This document shows positions 35,363 to 44,224 of a DNA stretch of 64,000 bases, piece after piece; within the stretch, counting starts at the first letter, position 1; each line of letters opens with the position of its first letter. Origin of the DNA: Bacillus sp. PK3_68 (GTDB lineage: Bacteria > Bacillota > Bacilli > Bacillales > Domibacillaceae); contig NZ_NQYC01000001.1 of assembly GCF_003600835.1 (NCBI RefSeq), forward strand, positions 3,262,001-3,326,000, in the 5' to 3' direction. The notes under the pieces were generated by a model. That model was not told where the DNA came from and made no database searches. It saw only the letters and a program-made list of their open reading frames with translations. The translations under genes and the position numbers were made by a program.

Positions 35363-36556
35363 ATGGGTGTAACAGCTACTTATCTGTTCCCGTCACATTC
35401 TGATCAGGAAAAAAAAGCAGAGCAATATGCTTTAGGCCTCACGGTCGGTTCTTGGACAGATATTCCACATCTTGAGCGGCAGCAATTACAAAAAAATAAA
35501 GGAGAAGTTGTATCAGTAGAAAAAGGAGAGGAAAAGGATACGGTAAAGATTCATTATCCATCCGCCAATTTTTCCGCTGATCTTCCCGCTATTTTAACTA
35601 CCGTATATGGGAAGCTTTCTTTCTTTGAAGGCCATGAGTTAATTGACCTAACATTTGATGATGAACTGCTCTCTCAATTCCCCGGTCCGCGGTTTGGAGT
35701 GAAAGGTGTGAGAGAGCAGTTAAATATATACGATCGCCCGTTATTAATGGCGATTTTTAAGGGAGTCATGGGAAGGGATCTGTCCTTTTTCTCTTCTCAA
35801 TTGGAGGACCTGCTTGCAGGAGGCATTGACCTGATTAAGGACGATGAGATTCTTTTTGACAATGAACTTACACCCTTTGAAAAGAGAATAACAACGGCCA
35901 AAGAAATTATTGGCCGTCATTCCGAGAATACAGGTCAACGTGCTTTATATGCGGTGAATTTATCAGGGAGGTCAAATAGACTTCATGAAAAAGCAGAGCG
36001 GGCACAGGAGTTGGGAGCGAATGCACTGTTGTTTAACGTTCACGCTTATGGATTAGATACGCTACAAACTTTGCGTGAAAACAACAACATTCGTTTGCCA
36101 ATTATGGCTCACTCGGCTTTATCGGGTGTGTTGGCCGGACAGCCTGGTGGCTACTCCTATGCCTTGCTGGTAGGGAAATTGACGCGTATGACAGGCGGGG
36201 ATTTCTCTTTATTTCCAAGCCCGTATGGCAATGTAGCGATCCCGTCAGCTGACGCCTTGGCGATTGGCAAGGCGCTTACGGAAGGAAGCCACTTTGAACA
36301 AACATTTTCTGTGCCTTCAGCCGGCATTCATCCAGGAATGGTGCCGCAGCTGTTAGGGGATTTCGGTAAAGAAAGTTTAATTATTAATGCAGGGGGAGGC
36401 GTATTCGGCCATCCGGATGGCCCGATAAATGGTGCACAAGCATTTCGGGCTGCAATTGATGCAAGTGTAAACGATATCTCATTGTTCGAAGCTGCTGAAA
36501 CATCAGCGCCTCTAAAACGTGCTATTGAAGAATGGGGAGTTATAGCTAATTCCTAG
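35363..36556 (+). CDS. mtnW: 2,3-diketo-5-methylthiopentyl-1-phosphate enolase (RuBisCO-like protein)
   Basis: ATG 35363 is chosen because GAGGAGGACAATTGC lies just before it; the longer frame has no site. The 397-residue protein is a RuBisCO-like protein. The metal-binding KDDE motif is present in GIDLIKDDEILFDNEL (Lys159 would be carbamylated). Other family segments are FPGPRFGVKGVRE and INAGGGVFGHPDGPINGAQA. It enolises the diketo phosphate made by MtnB and supplies MtnX. It does not fix CO2. It is the last gene of the first S-box unit. Confidence 0.94.
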   Translation: MGVTATYLFPSHSDQEKKAEQYALGLTVGSWTDIPHLERQQLQKNKGEVVSVEKGEEKDTVKIHYPSANFSADLPAILTTVYGKLSFFEGHELIDLTFDDELLSQFPGPRFGVKGVREQLNIYDRPLLMAIFKGVMGRDLSFFSSQLEDLLAGGIDLIKDDEILFDNELTPFEKRITTAKEIIGRHSENTGQRALYAVNLSGRSNRLHEKAERAQELGANALLFNVHAYGLDTLQTLRENNNIRLPIMAHSALSGVLAGQPGGYSYALLVGKLTRMTGGDFSLFPSPYGNVAIPSADALAIGKALTEGSHFEQTFSVPSAGIHPGMVPQLLGDFGKESLIINAGGGVFGHPDGPINGAQAFRAAIDASVNDISLFEAAETSAPLKRAIEEWGVIANS

Positions 36557-36595
36557 GTTGCCTTTCCGGTTTTGGAGATACTTTATAAAAAGATC

Positions 36596-36624
36596 TTGAC
36601 AGTTTTTGATGAACGTGACATAAT
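36596..36624 (+). promoter_or_regulatory. Sigma-A promoter of the mtnB-mtnA unit
   Basis: TTGACA (36596-36601) and CATAAT (36619-36624) have a 17-base spacer. The hexamers, spacing and the following TCCTAGT are shared with the promoter at 33797. Confidence 0.88.
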
Positions 36625-36662
36625 CCTAGTAAATTTATGCGAATAATTAATTTAATAATTCT

Positions 36663-36766
36663 ATCTTATCAAGAGCAGGCGGAGGGATGAGCCCTATGAA
36701 GCCCGGCAACCGACTTACCTAAGCACGGTGCTAATTCTCACAGCAGCAATGCTGAAAGATAAGAAG
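36663..36766 (+). promoter_or_regulatory. SAM-I (S-box) riboswitch upstream of mtnB
   Basis: It has the same architecture as the element at 33863. From CTTATCAAGAGCAGGCGGAG through GAAGCCCGGCAACCG the two are practically identical, and they differ mainly in the P3/P4 loops. P1 pairs CTTATC (36665-36670) with GATAAG (36758-36763). The antiterminator GATAAGAAG is exactly complementary to CTTCTTATC in the terminator. Confidence 0.96.
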
Positions 36767-36779
36767 TTGTTTTTTTTTG

Positions 36780-36809
36780 AAAACCTCTTCTTATCGAAGA
36801 GGTTTTTTT
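36780..36809 (+). terminator. S-box terminator (second copy)
   Basis: AAAACCTCTTC/GAAGAGGTTTT with a TTATC loop and a T run, 10 bases after an extra poly-T tract. Confidence 0.92.
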
Positions 36810-36831
36810 GCAGAGAGGAAGTTGATGGAGA

Positions 36832-37464
36832 TTGAGTATATTTATCACTCGTGCTCATGAATTGGCAGATATTAAAGATGAACTAGCGGCACGCGATTGG
36901 TTTATGGGGACCAGCGGAAACCTAGCAATAAAAGTTCAAGATGAGCCGCTGCAATTTCTTGTAACAGCCAGTGGAAAAGATAAACGAAAAAGAACAGCCG
37001 AAGATTTTTTAATCGTTGATAAAGAAGGAAATCCGATTGGTGAAACGAATGTCAAACCATCGGCTGAGACCCTGCTTCATTGTGAAATTTATGGAAGATC
37101 GAATGCCGGATGCAGCCTTCATGTTCATACGGTAGCTAACAATGTGATTTCTGAAATTTATGGTGATGAAGGAAAAGTCGTCTTCAAAGGACAGGAACTG
37201 ATCAAAGCATTTGGCCGCTGGGAGGAAGACGCGGAGTGGGAAATTCCTATTATTTATAACTATGCTCATATCCCGACGCTGGCAGCTGCCATGACTCCAT
37301 TCATAAAGGAAGACAAGGGAGCGGTGCTTATCCGGAACCATGGGATTACTGTCTGGGGAAGAGATGGGTTTGAAGCAAAGAAAGTGCTTGAAGCATGCGA
37401 GTTTCTATTTCAGTATCAGCTCACCCTTCTTCAAGCAAAGGCAAATCTACAGGCGGTCAAATAA
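36832..37464 (+). CDS. mtnB: Methylthioribulose-1-phosphate dehydratase
   Basis: The 210-residue class II aldolase-fold protein has [16 protein letters not shown], the substrate and Zn region [10 protein letters not shown] (His-x-His), and [13 protein letters not shown]. The start is probably TTG 36832, which gives an N-terminus in register with known MtnB; the ribosome binding site (AGAGGAAG or GGAG) is imperfect. It dehydrates MTRu-1-P to the diketo phosphate used by MtnW. It is the first gene of the second S-box unit. Confidence 0.93.
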   Translation: MSIFITRAHELADIKDELAARDWFMGTSGNLAIKVQDEPLQFLVTASGKDKRKRTAEDFLIVDKEGNPIGETNVKPSAETLLHCEIYGRSNAGCSLHVHTVANNVISEIYGDEGKVVFKGQELIKAFGRWEEDAEWEIPIIYNYAHIPTLAAAMTPFIKEDKGAVLIRNHGITVWGRDGFEAKKVLEACEFLFQYQLTLLQAKANLQAVK

Positions 37465-37489
37465 CCGTAAAGAAAGGTGGGGAAAGAAG

Positions 37490-37873
37490 TTGATTAAGAG
37501 AATTGAGCATGCAGGAATCATGGTGAAGAATTTGGAAAAATCAATCGCATTTTATACAGATATAATCGGCTTTCAACTTTTGGGGCGTCTTGACCATCCA
37601 AACGGCCGAATAAAAATTGCCTTTATTGGAACAGAAGGTACGGATGGCACGCAAATTGAGCTGTTGGAAGGTTATAATGATTCGCTGCCGGCCGAAGGAA
37701 AAGTTCATCATCTTGCTTTGAAGGTGGATGGGATTGAAGAAGAGATTGCAAGATTGAAGGAAGCGGGTGTCCGTTTCATTGATGAGGAAATTACAACGCT
37801 GCCGAATGGCTCCCGCTATATGTTCTTTGAAGGGCCGGATGGCGAGTGGCTTGAATTATTCGAAACTAATTAA
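37490..37873 (+). CDS. VOC superfamily (glyoxalase-like) metalloenzyme in the methionine-salvage operon
   Basis: TTG start at 37490 behind AAGGTGGGGAAAGAAG, 25 bases after mtnB; the open frame extends upstream inside mtnB but has no site. The 127-residue single VOC unit has both beta-alpha-beta-beta-beta halves. Metal-ligand candidates are His8 (RIEHAGIMV), Glu in QIELLEGY, His in VHHLALKVDG, and Glu in GEWLELFE. It resembles glyoxalase I and methylmalonyl-CoA epimerases. It is not one of the known steps of the pathway. It might detoxify or epimerise a reactive dicarbonyl intermediate; this is inference from position. Confidence 0.8.
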   Translation: MIKRIEHAGIMVKNLEKSIAFYTDIIGFQLLGRLDHPNGRIKIAFIGTEGTDGTQIELLEGYNDSLPAEGKVHHLALKVDGIEEEIARLKEAGVRFIDEEITTLPNGSRYMFFEGPDGEWLELFETN

Positions 37874-37902
37874 TTTACAGAAAACATCAGGGGGAGTTTA
37901 GG

Positions 37903-39009
37903 ATGAGAAAGATATTTAAGAAACTGGCCGTATCCGGCTTAACTTTAACATTGCTGCTGACGGGCTGTTCAGGGGGCGAACAAGGTGCTTCGTCAAACGA
38001 AAAGAAGCCAGGAAAGATTGAAAATGTACCTGAGAGATTTGCAAATGGTGAAGAAGTAAAGGTAAAGGTCATCCGTAAAATTGGCGGCGATGATCATACA
38101 GCGCAATTTTTAGCAGGCGCAAAAAAAGAGGGGGAGGATCTCGGTTTCAAAGTGGATGTCTTCACAGCAAACGGTGACACAGCGAAGTTCCACGATGCCA
38201 TTGAACAAGCTGCCAATCAGGACTATGACGGAGTAGTTATCTCTCATGGAGATGATGCAGCAACAGTAGATGCTGTGAAAAAGCTAAGAGAGAAAGGCAA
38301 GAGTGTTGTCACCTTTGATTCTGTGGAAGATTTAAAGAGCGTAGACGGTGTGACACTAACTTCTCAAGATGATAAAGCATTGGCCACTTTGAGCTTGGAC
38401 CAATTGGTGAAGGATTTCAATGGCAAAGCAAAAATTGCTTACCTGTGGGTAGACGGTTTCCCGCCAATGGTTCGCCGGAATGCCGTATATGAAGAAACTT
38501 TAAAGAAAAATTCAGGCATTAAAGAGGTAGAAAGATTCGGAGTAGCGGCTGCCGATACATCCGTTCAAACACAAAATGCTGTTCAAGCCATGCTGAAGAA
38601 ATATCCGAAAGGAAAGTTGGATGCCATTTATGCCACATGGGATGCATTCGCCATCGGAGCCGCGCGTGCAATTAAAGAAGCAGGTCGCGATGAAGTGAAA
38701 ATTTATGGAATTGATGTTTCAAATGCCGATTTACAACTCATGCAGGAAAAAGGAAGCTCCTGGAAGTATACAGCCGCAGTAGATCCGGCGCTGATCGGAA
38801 AAATTGATATGAGAATTTTGGCGAAGAAACTTGCAGGAGAAGAAACACCGCAAGAATATGCATTAGATGCCAGTTTAATTTCGCAAAAAGAATTATCTTC
38901 CTCTAAAGAGCCGGTGAATATGGAAAGCTTAAAGAACGTTGTTCCGAACTGGGGAAAATCGGATGAATTTGAAGAAGAGTGGATGAAGACATTGAAAGAA
39001 CATTATTAA
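37903..39009 (+). CDS. Sugar-type ABC transporter substrate-binding lipoprotein (probable methylthioribose binding)
   Basis: The 368-residue protein has a lipoprotein signal with lipobox LLTGC (Cys22). A periplasmic-binding-protein type 1 fold of the ribose/galactose class (Peripla_BP_4) follows: KVKVIRKIGGDDHTAQFLAG, DYDGVVISHGDDAATVDAVK, LDAIYATWDAFAIGAARAIK. It is anchored outside the membrane and hands substrate to the permease. Its place between mtnB and mtnK under an S-box makes 5-methylthioribose the best candidate ligand. It is followed by a weak hairpin, which often allows more binding protein than ATPase to be made. Confidence 0.85.
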   Translation: MRKIFKKLAVSGLTLTLLLTGCSGGEQGASSNEKKPGKIENVPERFANGEEVKVKVIRKIGGDDHTAQFLAGAKKEGEDLGFKVDVFTANGDTAKFHDAIEQAANQDYDGVVISHGDDAATVDAVKKLREKGKSVVTFDSVEDLKSVDGVTLTSQDDKALATLSLDQLVKDFNGKAKIAYLWVDGFPPMVRRNAVYEETLKKNSGIKEVERFGVAAADTSVQTQNAVQAMLKKYPKGKLDAIYATWDAFAIGAARAIKEAGRDEVKIYGIDVSNADLQLMQEKGSSWKYTAAVDPALIGKIDMRILAKKLAGEETPQEYALDASLISQKELSSSKEPVNMESLKNVVPNWGKSDEFEEEWMKTLKEHY

Positions 39010-39018
39010 GAAAAAAGA

Positions 39019-39057
39019 GCATTCGCTTAGTTTTTAGCGGATGCTTCCGTTTTTCTT
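39019..39057 (+). terminator. Intra-operon hairpin after the binding-protein gene
   Basis: GCATTCGCT/AGCGGATGC (G-U tolerant 9-bp stem) with an 8-base loop and a T-rich tail (CCGTTTTTCTT). It is probably a partial terminator or 3'-protecting stem, giving excess binding protein over ATPase. Confidence 0.5.
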
Positions 39058-39092
39058 AATTGCCATACCCATTTCATGAGAAGGGAACGAAC

Positions 39093-40589
39093 ATGATGAT
39101 TGAAATGAAAAACATCTCCATTGATTTCCCAGGGGTGGCGGCTTTGAAGAATGTGGATTTTCATGTGGAAAAAGGAAAAATCCACGCCTTGATCGGTGCC
39201 AATGGAGCGGGAAAATCCACATTGATGAAAGTCCTATCCGGAGCTTACGACCATTATCGGGGCGAAATTTATTTTCATGGGGAAGAAGTGACACTTCGCT
39301 CTCCAAAAGACGCCAAACGATTAGGCGTTCAAATGGTGTATCAAGAAGTTGACACAGCTCTTATTCCTTATCTAACGGTTGGCGAGAATATCATGTTGGA
39401 GCAAATGATTCATCGCATGGGCCGAAAGCAGCTCATCAACTGGAAATCGATCCATAAGCAGGCAGCTGCTATCCTGACCCGTTTGCATGTAGCCATTTCC
39501 ACCTACCAACGAGTCGATGAACTCACACTCGCTGAAAAGCAAATGGTGTTAATCGCCAGAGCGATTTCCGATCAATGTAAATGTTTGGTGCTGGATGAGC
39601 CAACAGCCCCATTAAGCCAGGCAGAGACAGAAGAGTTATTTCGTTTAATCCGTCTATTAAAGCAAGACGGAGTAGCGATCATTTTTATTTCTCATCGCCT
39701 GCCAGAACTGTTTGCTATCTGTGAAGAAATAACTGTCATGAGAAATGGTGAACTTGTGATGAAAGAGGAAACGGCTGTTACTTCTCCTAAACATGTCATT
39801 GAACAAATGCTTGGAAAATCATTAGAAGAGCAATATCCTCCTCATCAGCCAACAACAGGAGAAACCATTCTTGAAGTGAAAGGCCTGTCTGACAATGGCA
39901 TGGTAAAAAACTTGAATATCCAAGTAAAAAGAGGAGAAATTGTTGGAATCGCCGGTCTTGTCGGCGCAGGCAAAACGGAGATCTGCCAGGCGTTGTTTGG
40001 TGCTTCTCCGCAAACATCAGGCGATGTGTTCATCCAAGGAAAGAAAGTGAAAATCACTTCTCCTTCTGATGCAGTCCGGCATGGAATGGTTCTTGTTCCG
40101 GAGGAAAGAAGAAAAGCGGGAATGGTTGTTTCTGAATCTGTAACAACGAATTTAACGGTTTCTAGCATGAAGCGATTCTCCAAGCTTTTTAGCTTAATTG
40201 ATTTTAAGGCAGAAAAAAGAGAAGCTGAAAAAATGGTCCAACGGCTTAGTGTTGTCACTCCATCTATAGAAACAACAATCGGAAATCTATCAGGCGGGAA
40301 CCAGCAAAAGGTGGTCATTGGCAAGTGGCTGATGGGCGACGCCGATGTCTATATTTTCGATGAGCCCACGAAGGGTGTGGATGTTGGAGCGAAGCGGGAG
40401 ATTTTCGGGCTGATTGCCGAGCTGGCGAAGCAAGGAAAAGGGATTATCTACGCTTCAAGTGAACTGGTGGATATTCTTGGAATGACAGATCGGTTATATG
40501 TAGTCTATGACGGAGAAGTGGTCAAGGAAATAGAAACAGGTTCTACAAACGAAGCAGAAATTCTATATTATTCAACAGGAGGAAAGTAG
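39093..40589 (+). CDS. Sugar-type ABC transporter ATP-binding protein (RbsA-like, two ATPase domains)
   Basis: ATG 39093 follows AGAAGGGAACGAAC; the frame opens earlier without a site. The 498-residue protein has two ABC domains. The N-domain has Walker A GANGAGKST and Walker B CLVLDEPTAPLS. The C-domain has GLVGAGKTE, signature LSGGNQQKV and Walker B IFDEPTKGVDVG. As in RbsA, the N-domain signature is degraded (LTLAEKQM). It powers the neighbouring permease. It sits two genes before mtnK, so it is inferred to take up methylthioribose. Confidence 0.88.
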   Translation: MMIEMKNISIDFPGVAALKNVDFHVEKGKIHALIGANGAGKSTLMKVLSGAYDHYRGEIYFHGEEVTLRSPKDAKRLGVQMVYQEVDTALIPYLTVGENIMLEQMIHRMGRKQLINWKSIHKQAAAILTRLHVAISTYQRVDELTLAEKQMVLIARAISDQCKCLVLDEPTAPLSQAETEELFRLIRLLKQDGVAIIFISHRLPELFAICEEITVMRNGELVMKEETAVTSPKHVIEQMLGKSLEEQYPPHQPTTGETILEVKGLSDNGMVKNLNIQVKRGEIVGIAGLVGAGKTEICQALFGASPQTSGDVFIQGKKVKITSPSDAVRHGMVLVPEERRKAGMVVSESVTTNLTVSSMKRFSKLFSLIDFKAEKREAEKMVQRLSVVTPSIETTIGNLSGGNQQKVVIGKWLMGDADVYIFDEPTKGVDVGAKREIFGLIAELAKQGKGIIYASSELVDILGMTDRLYVVYDGEVVKEIETGSTNEAEILYYSTGGK

Positions 40590-41594
40590 ATGGACACTGA
40601 ACAAACCATCGCAGTGAAAACTCAGTCCGTGAAACAGTCTTTTCAATTGTTTGACTGGTTATATAAGTATGGCACGATTGTGACGATCGGGCTTTTGATC
40701 GCCATCTTTACCTGGGCCAACCCAGCCTTTATTGAAGGGGAAAACATTATTAATATCTTGCGGTCGATCTCCATTGTAACGATCATTGCCATTGGTGTGA
40801 CTATCTCTCTGTCGATCAATGGATTTGATCTTTCTGTCGGTTCGACTGCATCTCTGGCGAACGCCATTGTAATTTCAATGTTTGTCTGGTATTCCCAGAA
40901 CATCTTTATCGCATTGATTGCTGTGCTAGCTGCTGCGCTTATCGTGGGAGCATTGAACTCTTTATTGATTGTGAAATTTAAGATTCCTGATATGCTTACG
41001 ACTTTGGCTATGATGTTTATTATTCAAGGGGTAGCCCTCACCTACACAAAAGGGGCAACGATTACACAAAACATGGTCATGCCAGATGGCACATTCGCCG
41101 CAGGAGCGATCAGCCCGTTATTTGAAAAAGCAGGGCAGGTGCCTTGGATTATCATCGTTATGGTCCTTGCTGTTGTTCTTGTACACATCTTTTTATCTTA
41201 CACAAAGCATGGAAGATACATGTATATGATCGGCGGCAACCAAGAGGCGGCCAGATTATCAGGGATACCGGTTAATAAGTACAAAATGATTGCTTACTTG
41301 CTTTCCGCTGTTTGTGCAGCCATTGGAGGGACGGTGCTTGCAGCCCGAGTGATGACTGCGGAAATTAATGCAGGTGCTCCATATTTAATGGATGCTGTGG
41401 CTGCCGCTTTTATTGGATTTGCTGTATTCGGGGCCGGCAAGCCGAATGCAATTGGCACATTTATTGGAGCTGTGCTGATTGGAATTTTGCAAAATGGGCT
41501 TGTGATGATGTCTGTTCCATATTATGCGATGGACATTGTTAAGGGAGCCGTTTTGGCTTTTGCATTAGGGCTGACTTACTATAAGCAGAGATAA
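40590..41594 (+). CDS. Sugar-type ABC transporter permease (RbsC-like)
   Basis: The 334-residue protein has eight to ten hydrophobic segments and the BPD_transp_2 pattern: TISLSINGFDLSVGSTASLA, GGNQEAARLSGIPVNKYKMI (the ATPase-contact loop), and AAAFIGFAVFGAGKPNAIGT. ATG 40590 starts immediately after the ATPase stop behind AGGAGGAAAG. Its stop is followed within 15 bases by the TTG start of mtnK. It forms the membrane channel of the inferred methylthioribose importer. Confidence 0.88.
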   Translation: MDTEQTIAVKTQSVKQSFQLFDWLYKYGTIVTIGLLIAIFTWANPAFIEGENIINILRSISIVTIIAIGVTISLSINGFDLSVGSTASLANAIVISMFVWYSQNIFIALIAVLAAALIVGALNSLLIVKFKIPDMLTTLAMMFIIQGVALTYTKGATITQNMVMPDGTFAAGAISPLFEKAGQVPWIIIVMVLAVVLVHIFLSYTKHGRYMYMIGGNQEAARLSGIPVNKYKMIAYLLSAVCAAIGGTVLAARVMTAEINAGAPYLMDAVAAAFIGFAVFGAGKPNAIGTFIGAVLIGILQNGLVMMSVPYYAMDIVKGAVLAFALGLTYYKQR

Positions 41595-41608
41595 TGGAGG
41601 GGACTTAT

Positions 41609-42892
41609 TTGAAAGATTTTACTTCAGCTTATTTTACGATGAATGAAGCAGATGCAGTAGAATATGCGCAAAAAAGATTAGATATTTTTGCTGAGGCTGC
41701 CGATTTGGAATGCCGTGAAATCGGGGATGGCAATTTGAATTATGTCTTTAAGGTCGTTGACCGTCGAAGCGGCCAGTCCATCATTATTAAGCAGGCAGGA
41801 CCAGTAGCTCGTATTTCTGATGCCTTTAAGGTTTCTCCGGACCGCAATCGAATTGAAAGTGAAATATTGGCGCTGCAAGGCGAATTGGCTCCCGGCTTTG
41901 TGCCAAAAGTTTATTCCTATGATCCTATTATGAACTGCTGTGTGATGGATGATTTATCTGATCATGAAATCATGCGTTCCGCTCTTTTAAAGCATAAAAA
42001 ATTCCCGTTATTCGCTGATCATATTACGACATTTCTTGCCCGTACCTTGCTGCTTACCTCAGATGTCGTCATGGGACATAAAGAAAAGAAGCAGAGGGTA
42101 CAGCAGTTTACAAACCCTGAACTTTGTGAAATTAGCGAAGATTTGGTTTATACAGAGCCATTTTATGACTGTGAGCAAAACGATGTATTTGAGGGAACGA
42201 AGGAATTTGCCCGTGAAGTGATTTGGAATGATGAAACGCTTAAGCTGGAGACAGCAAAACTAAAGTTTGATTTTATGACAAAGGCCCAATCGCTTCTTCA
42301 TGGCGACCTTCATACCGGTTCGATTTTTATTAAAGAAGATTCTACGAAAATGATTGATCCTGAGTTTGCTTTTTATGGGCCGGCTGGCTATGATATCGGG
42401 AATGTAGTAGCAAACCTTATCTTTGCCTATATTCATGCGAGCTATACAATAGAAGAAACAGAAGAAAGAAACGATTACCTGCAATATTTAGAAGAAACAA
42501 TTATTCAAGTGATTGAGCTGTTTGCAGAGAAGTTTATCCAGTTGTGGGATGAGACAGTGACAGAGCAGACAGCAACTCTACCAAGCTTTAAAGAGTGGTA
42601 TTTGGATTCTATTCTTGAAGATACCGCTGCGGTTGCTGGACTTGAACTATGCCGGAGAGTAATCGGTATTGCTCACGTGAAGGATTTGACATCGATTTCT
42701 TATGCAGAAGACCGGGCAACAGCAGAGAAAATTTGCTTAACGGCCGGAAAAGCATTTATCCTTCAGCGAGCAGGTATTCGGGCAGGCACTGATTTTGTGC
42801 AGGTACTGCGCCAGAGTGTAAATCAGTTTAGTAAAGGGGCAATCAGCGATGACAACACCAGTAGCAGCCATTCAATCAGTCCGGTTAGATGA
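41609..42892 (+). CDS. mtnK: 5-methylthioribose kinase
   Basis: TTG 41609 is chosen because GGAGGGG lies 7 bases before it; an ATG at 41594 touches the permease stop and has no site. The 427-residue APH-fold kinase has EIGDGNLNYVFKVVD (nucleotide loop), IIKQAGP, the catalytic loop LLHGDLHTGSIF and the metal-binding DPEFAFYGPAGYDIGN. It phosphorylates methylthioribose at C1. Its 3' end overlaps mtnA by 44 bases. Coupling of importer, kinase and isomerase argues for a common substrate. Confidence 0.94.
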   Translation: MKDFTSAYFTMNEADAVEYAQKRLDIFAEAADLECREIGDGNLNYVFKVVDRRSGQSIIIKQAGPVARISDAFKVSPDRNRIESEILALQGELAPGFVPKVYSYDPIMNCCVMDDLSDHEIMRSALLKHKKFPLFADHITTFLARTLLLTSDVVMGHKEKKQRVQQFTNPELCEISEDLVYTEPFYDCEQNDVFEGTKEFAREVIWNDETLKLETAKLKFDFMTKAQSLLHGDLHTGSIFIKEDSTKMIDPEFAFYGPAGYDIGNVVANLIFAYIHASYTIEETEERNDYLQYLEETIIQVIELFAEKFIQLWDETVTEQTATLPSFKEWYLDSILEDTAAVAGLELCRRVIGIAHVKDLTSISYAEDRATAEKICLTAGKAFILQRAGIRAGTDFVQVLRQSVNQFSKGAISDDNTSSSHSISPVR

Positions 42893-43916
42893 TGATAACG
42901 ATGCTCTTGTTCTTCTTGACCAGACGTTGCTGCCAAATGAAAAGGTTTTTCTTCAGCTTTCAAAGGTAGAAGAGATTTGGGATGCAATCTATCATTTAAA
43001 AGTGAGAGGAGCACCTGCTATCGGCATTGCAGCAGCTTATGGTGTTTATTTGGGCGTAAAGCGATTAGAAGCAGTAACCTTTACCGAGCTGGCAACTGAA
43101 TTTGAAAAAGTAAAAAAGTATCTGGAATCCTCCCGTCCAACAGCTGTCAACTTGTTTTGGGCCTTACAGCGGATGGAAGACCGCTTGCACATTGAAGCAG
43201 ATAAGGATGTAGCCGTTATTAAGAGGGCGTTGAGAGACGAAGCCGAAACGATCCGTGAGGAAGATGAACAGGTGTGCTTGGCCATCGGCGAACATGCGCT
43301 TTCGTTATTAGAACCGGGATGGGGGCTTCTCACTCATTGTAATGCAGGCACGATTGCAACAGCTAAATATGGAACGGCTTTGGCGCCTATCTATTTGGGG
43401 CAGGAACGGGAGTACAATTTCAGCGTATATGCGGATGAAACAAGACCGCTTCTCCAGGGGGCCCGCTTAACTGCATGGGAACTACAGCAAGCTGGAGTAG
43501 ATGTCACGTTAATTTGTGATAACATGGCTTCTCTCGTTATGAAAGAGGGCAAGGTGCAAGCGGTGTTAGTCGGCTGTGACCGGGTGGCTGCCAATGGGGA
43601 CGCAGCTAACAAAATTGGCACATCAGGATTAGCGGTGCTGGCCAAGCATTATGGCATTCCGTTTTATGTATGTGCTCCGCTGTCTACAGTGGATTTAAAA
43701 TGTGCATCAGGCGATGATATTCCAATTGAACTTAGAAAAGCAGAAGAAGTGAGTGCTCAATGGTATGAAAAACCAATGGCCCCGGAAAATGTGAAAGTGT
43801 ACAATCCGGCTTTTGATGTTACTGATCATGAATTGATTACTGCCATTGTTACAGAAAAAGGCATTGCTTACGCACCTTTTGAAAAAAGTTTAGCTGAATT
43901 GATAGAGAAAGAATAA
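42849..43916 (+). CDS. mtnA: Methylthioribose-1-phosphate isomerase
   Basis: The 355-residue protein belongs to the eIF2B-like isomerase family. It has KVRGAPAIGIAAAYGV, the active-site Cys164 in LTHCNAGTIATAKYGTAL, and the catalytic Asp in VGCDRVAANGDAANKIG. It converts MTR-1-P to MTRu-1-P, the substrate of MtnB encoded at the start of the same unit. It overlaps mtnK by 44 bases and ends at a strong terminator. Confidence 0.95.
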   Translation: MTTPVAAIQSVRLDDDNDALVLLDQTLLPNEKVFLQLSKVEEIWDAIYHLKVRGAPAIGIAAAYGVYLGVKRLEAVTFTELATEFEKVKKYLESSRPTAVNLFWALQRMEDRLHIEADKDVAVIKRALRDEAETIREEDEQVCLAIGEHALSLLEPGWGLLTHCNAGTIATAKYGTALAPIYLGQEREYNFSVYADETRPLLQGARLTAWELQQAGVDVTLICDNMASLVMKEGKVQAVLVGCDRVAANGDAANKIGTSGLAVLAKHYGIPFYVCAPLSTVDLKCASGDDIPIELRKAEEVSAQWYEKPMAPENVKVYNPAFDVTDHELITAIVTEKGIAYAPFEKSLAELIEKE

Positions 43917-43921
43917 TAAGC

Positions 43922-43965
43922 AGCAGGTCAAAGGCTTAATTACAGCCTTTAGACCTGCTTTTTTA
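43922..43965 (+). terminator. Terminator of the methionine-salvage operon
   Basis: An extended stem (GCAGGTC...GACCTGC, with inner AAGGCT/AGCCTT) is followed by TTTTTT. Confidence 0.9.
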
Positions 43966-44224
43966 CGTTGCTCTTAATAAAGGATCGCTTACTTTAGATA
44001 AGTAGATCATTTTTCCAAATATACAATAACTGATCCCGGATAAATAGTTTGTCATCCCCGATAAACAACTTTATTGCAGAAAAGTCGATTGCTTTTAGTT
44101 GTTGTGACATGATAAGAGGGTAAAGGGAGAAAAGGCACCTGTATCAAGACGCGTGGATAAACTGAATTTATTTAGCTGAGACTAATATTGTCTTTACGAA
44201 ACGAAAGAAAAGATGGTGATTAAC
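43966..44224. other. Intergenic region before the glutaminase gene
   Basis: AT-rich sequence without an ORF that has a ribosome binding site. It should hold the glutaminase promoter. I see only partial hexamers and no riboswitch. Confidence 0.35.

Noticed and set aside
35363-36556. A carbon-fixing RuBisCO
   Set aside because: The length (397 residues), operon context and motif set are those of the RuBisCO-like enolase MtnW.
36557-36595. Terminator between mtnW and the second S-box
   Set aside because: No stem with a T tract is present; the second promoter starts within 40 bases, so read-through from the first unit is possible.
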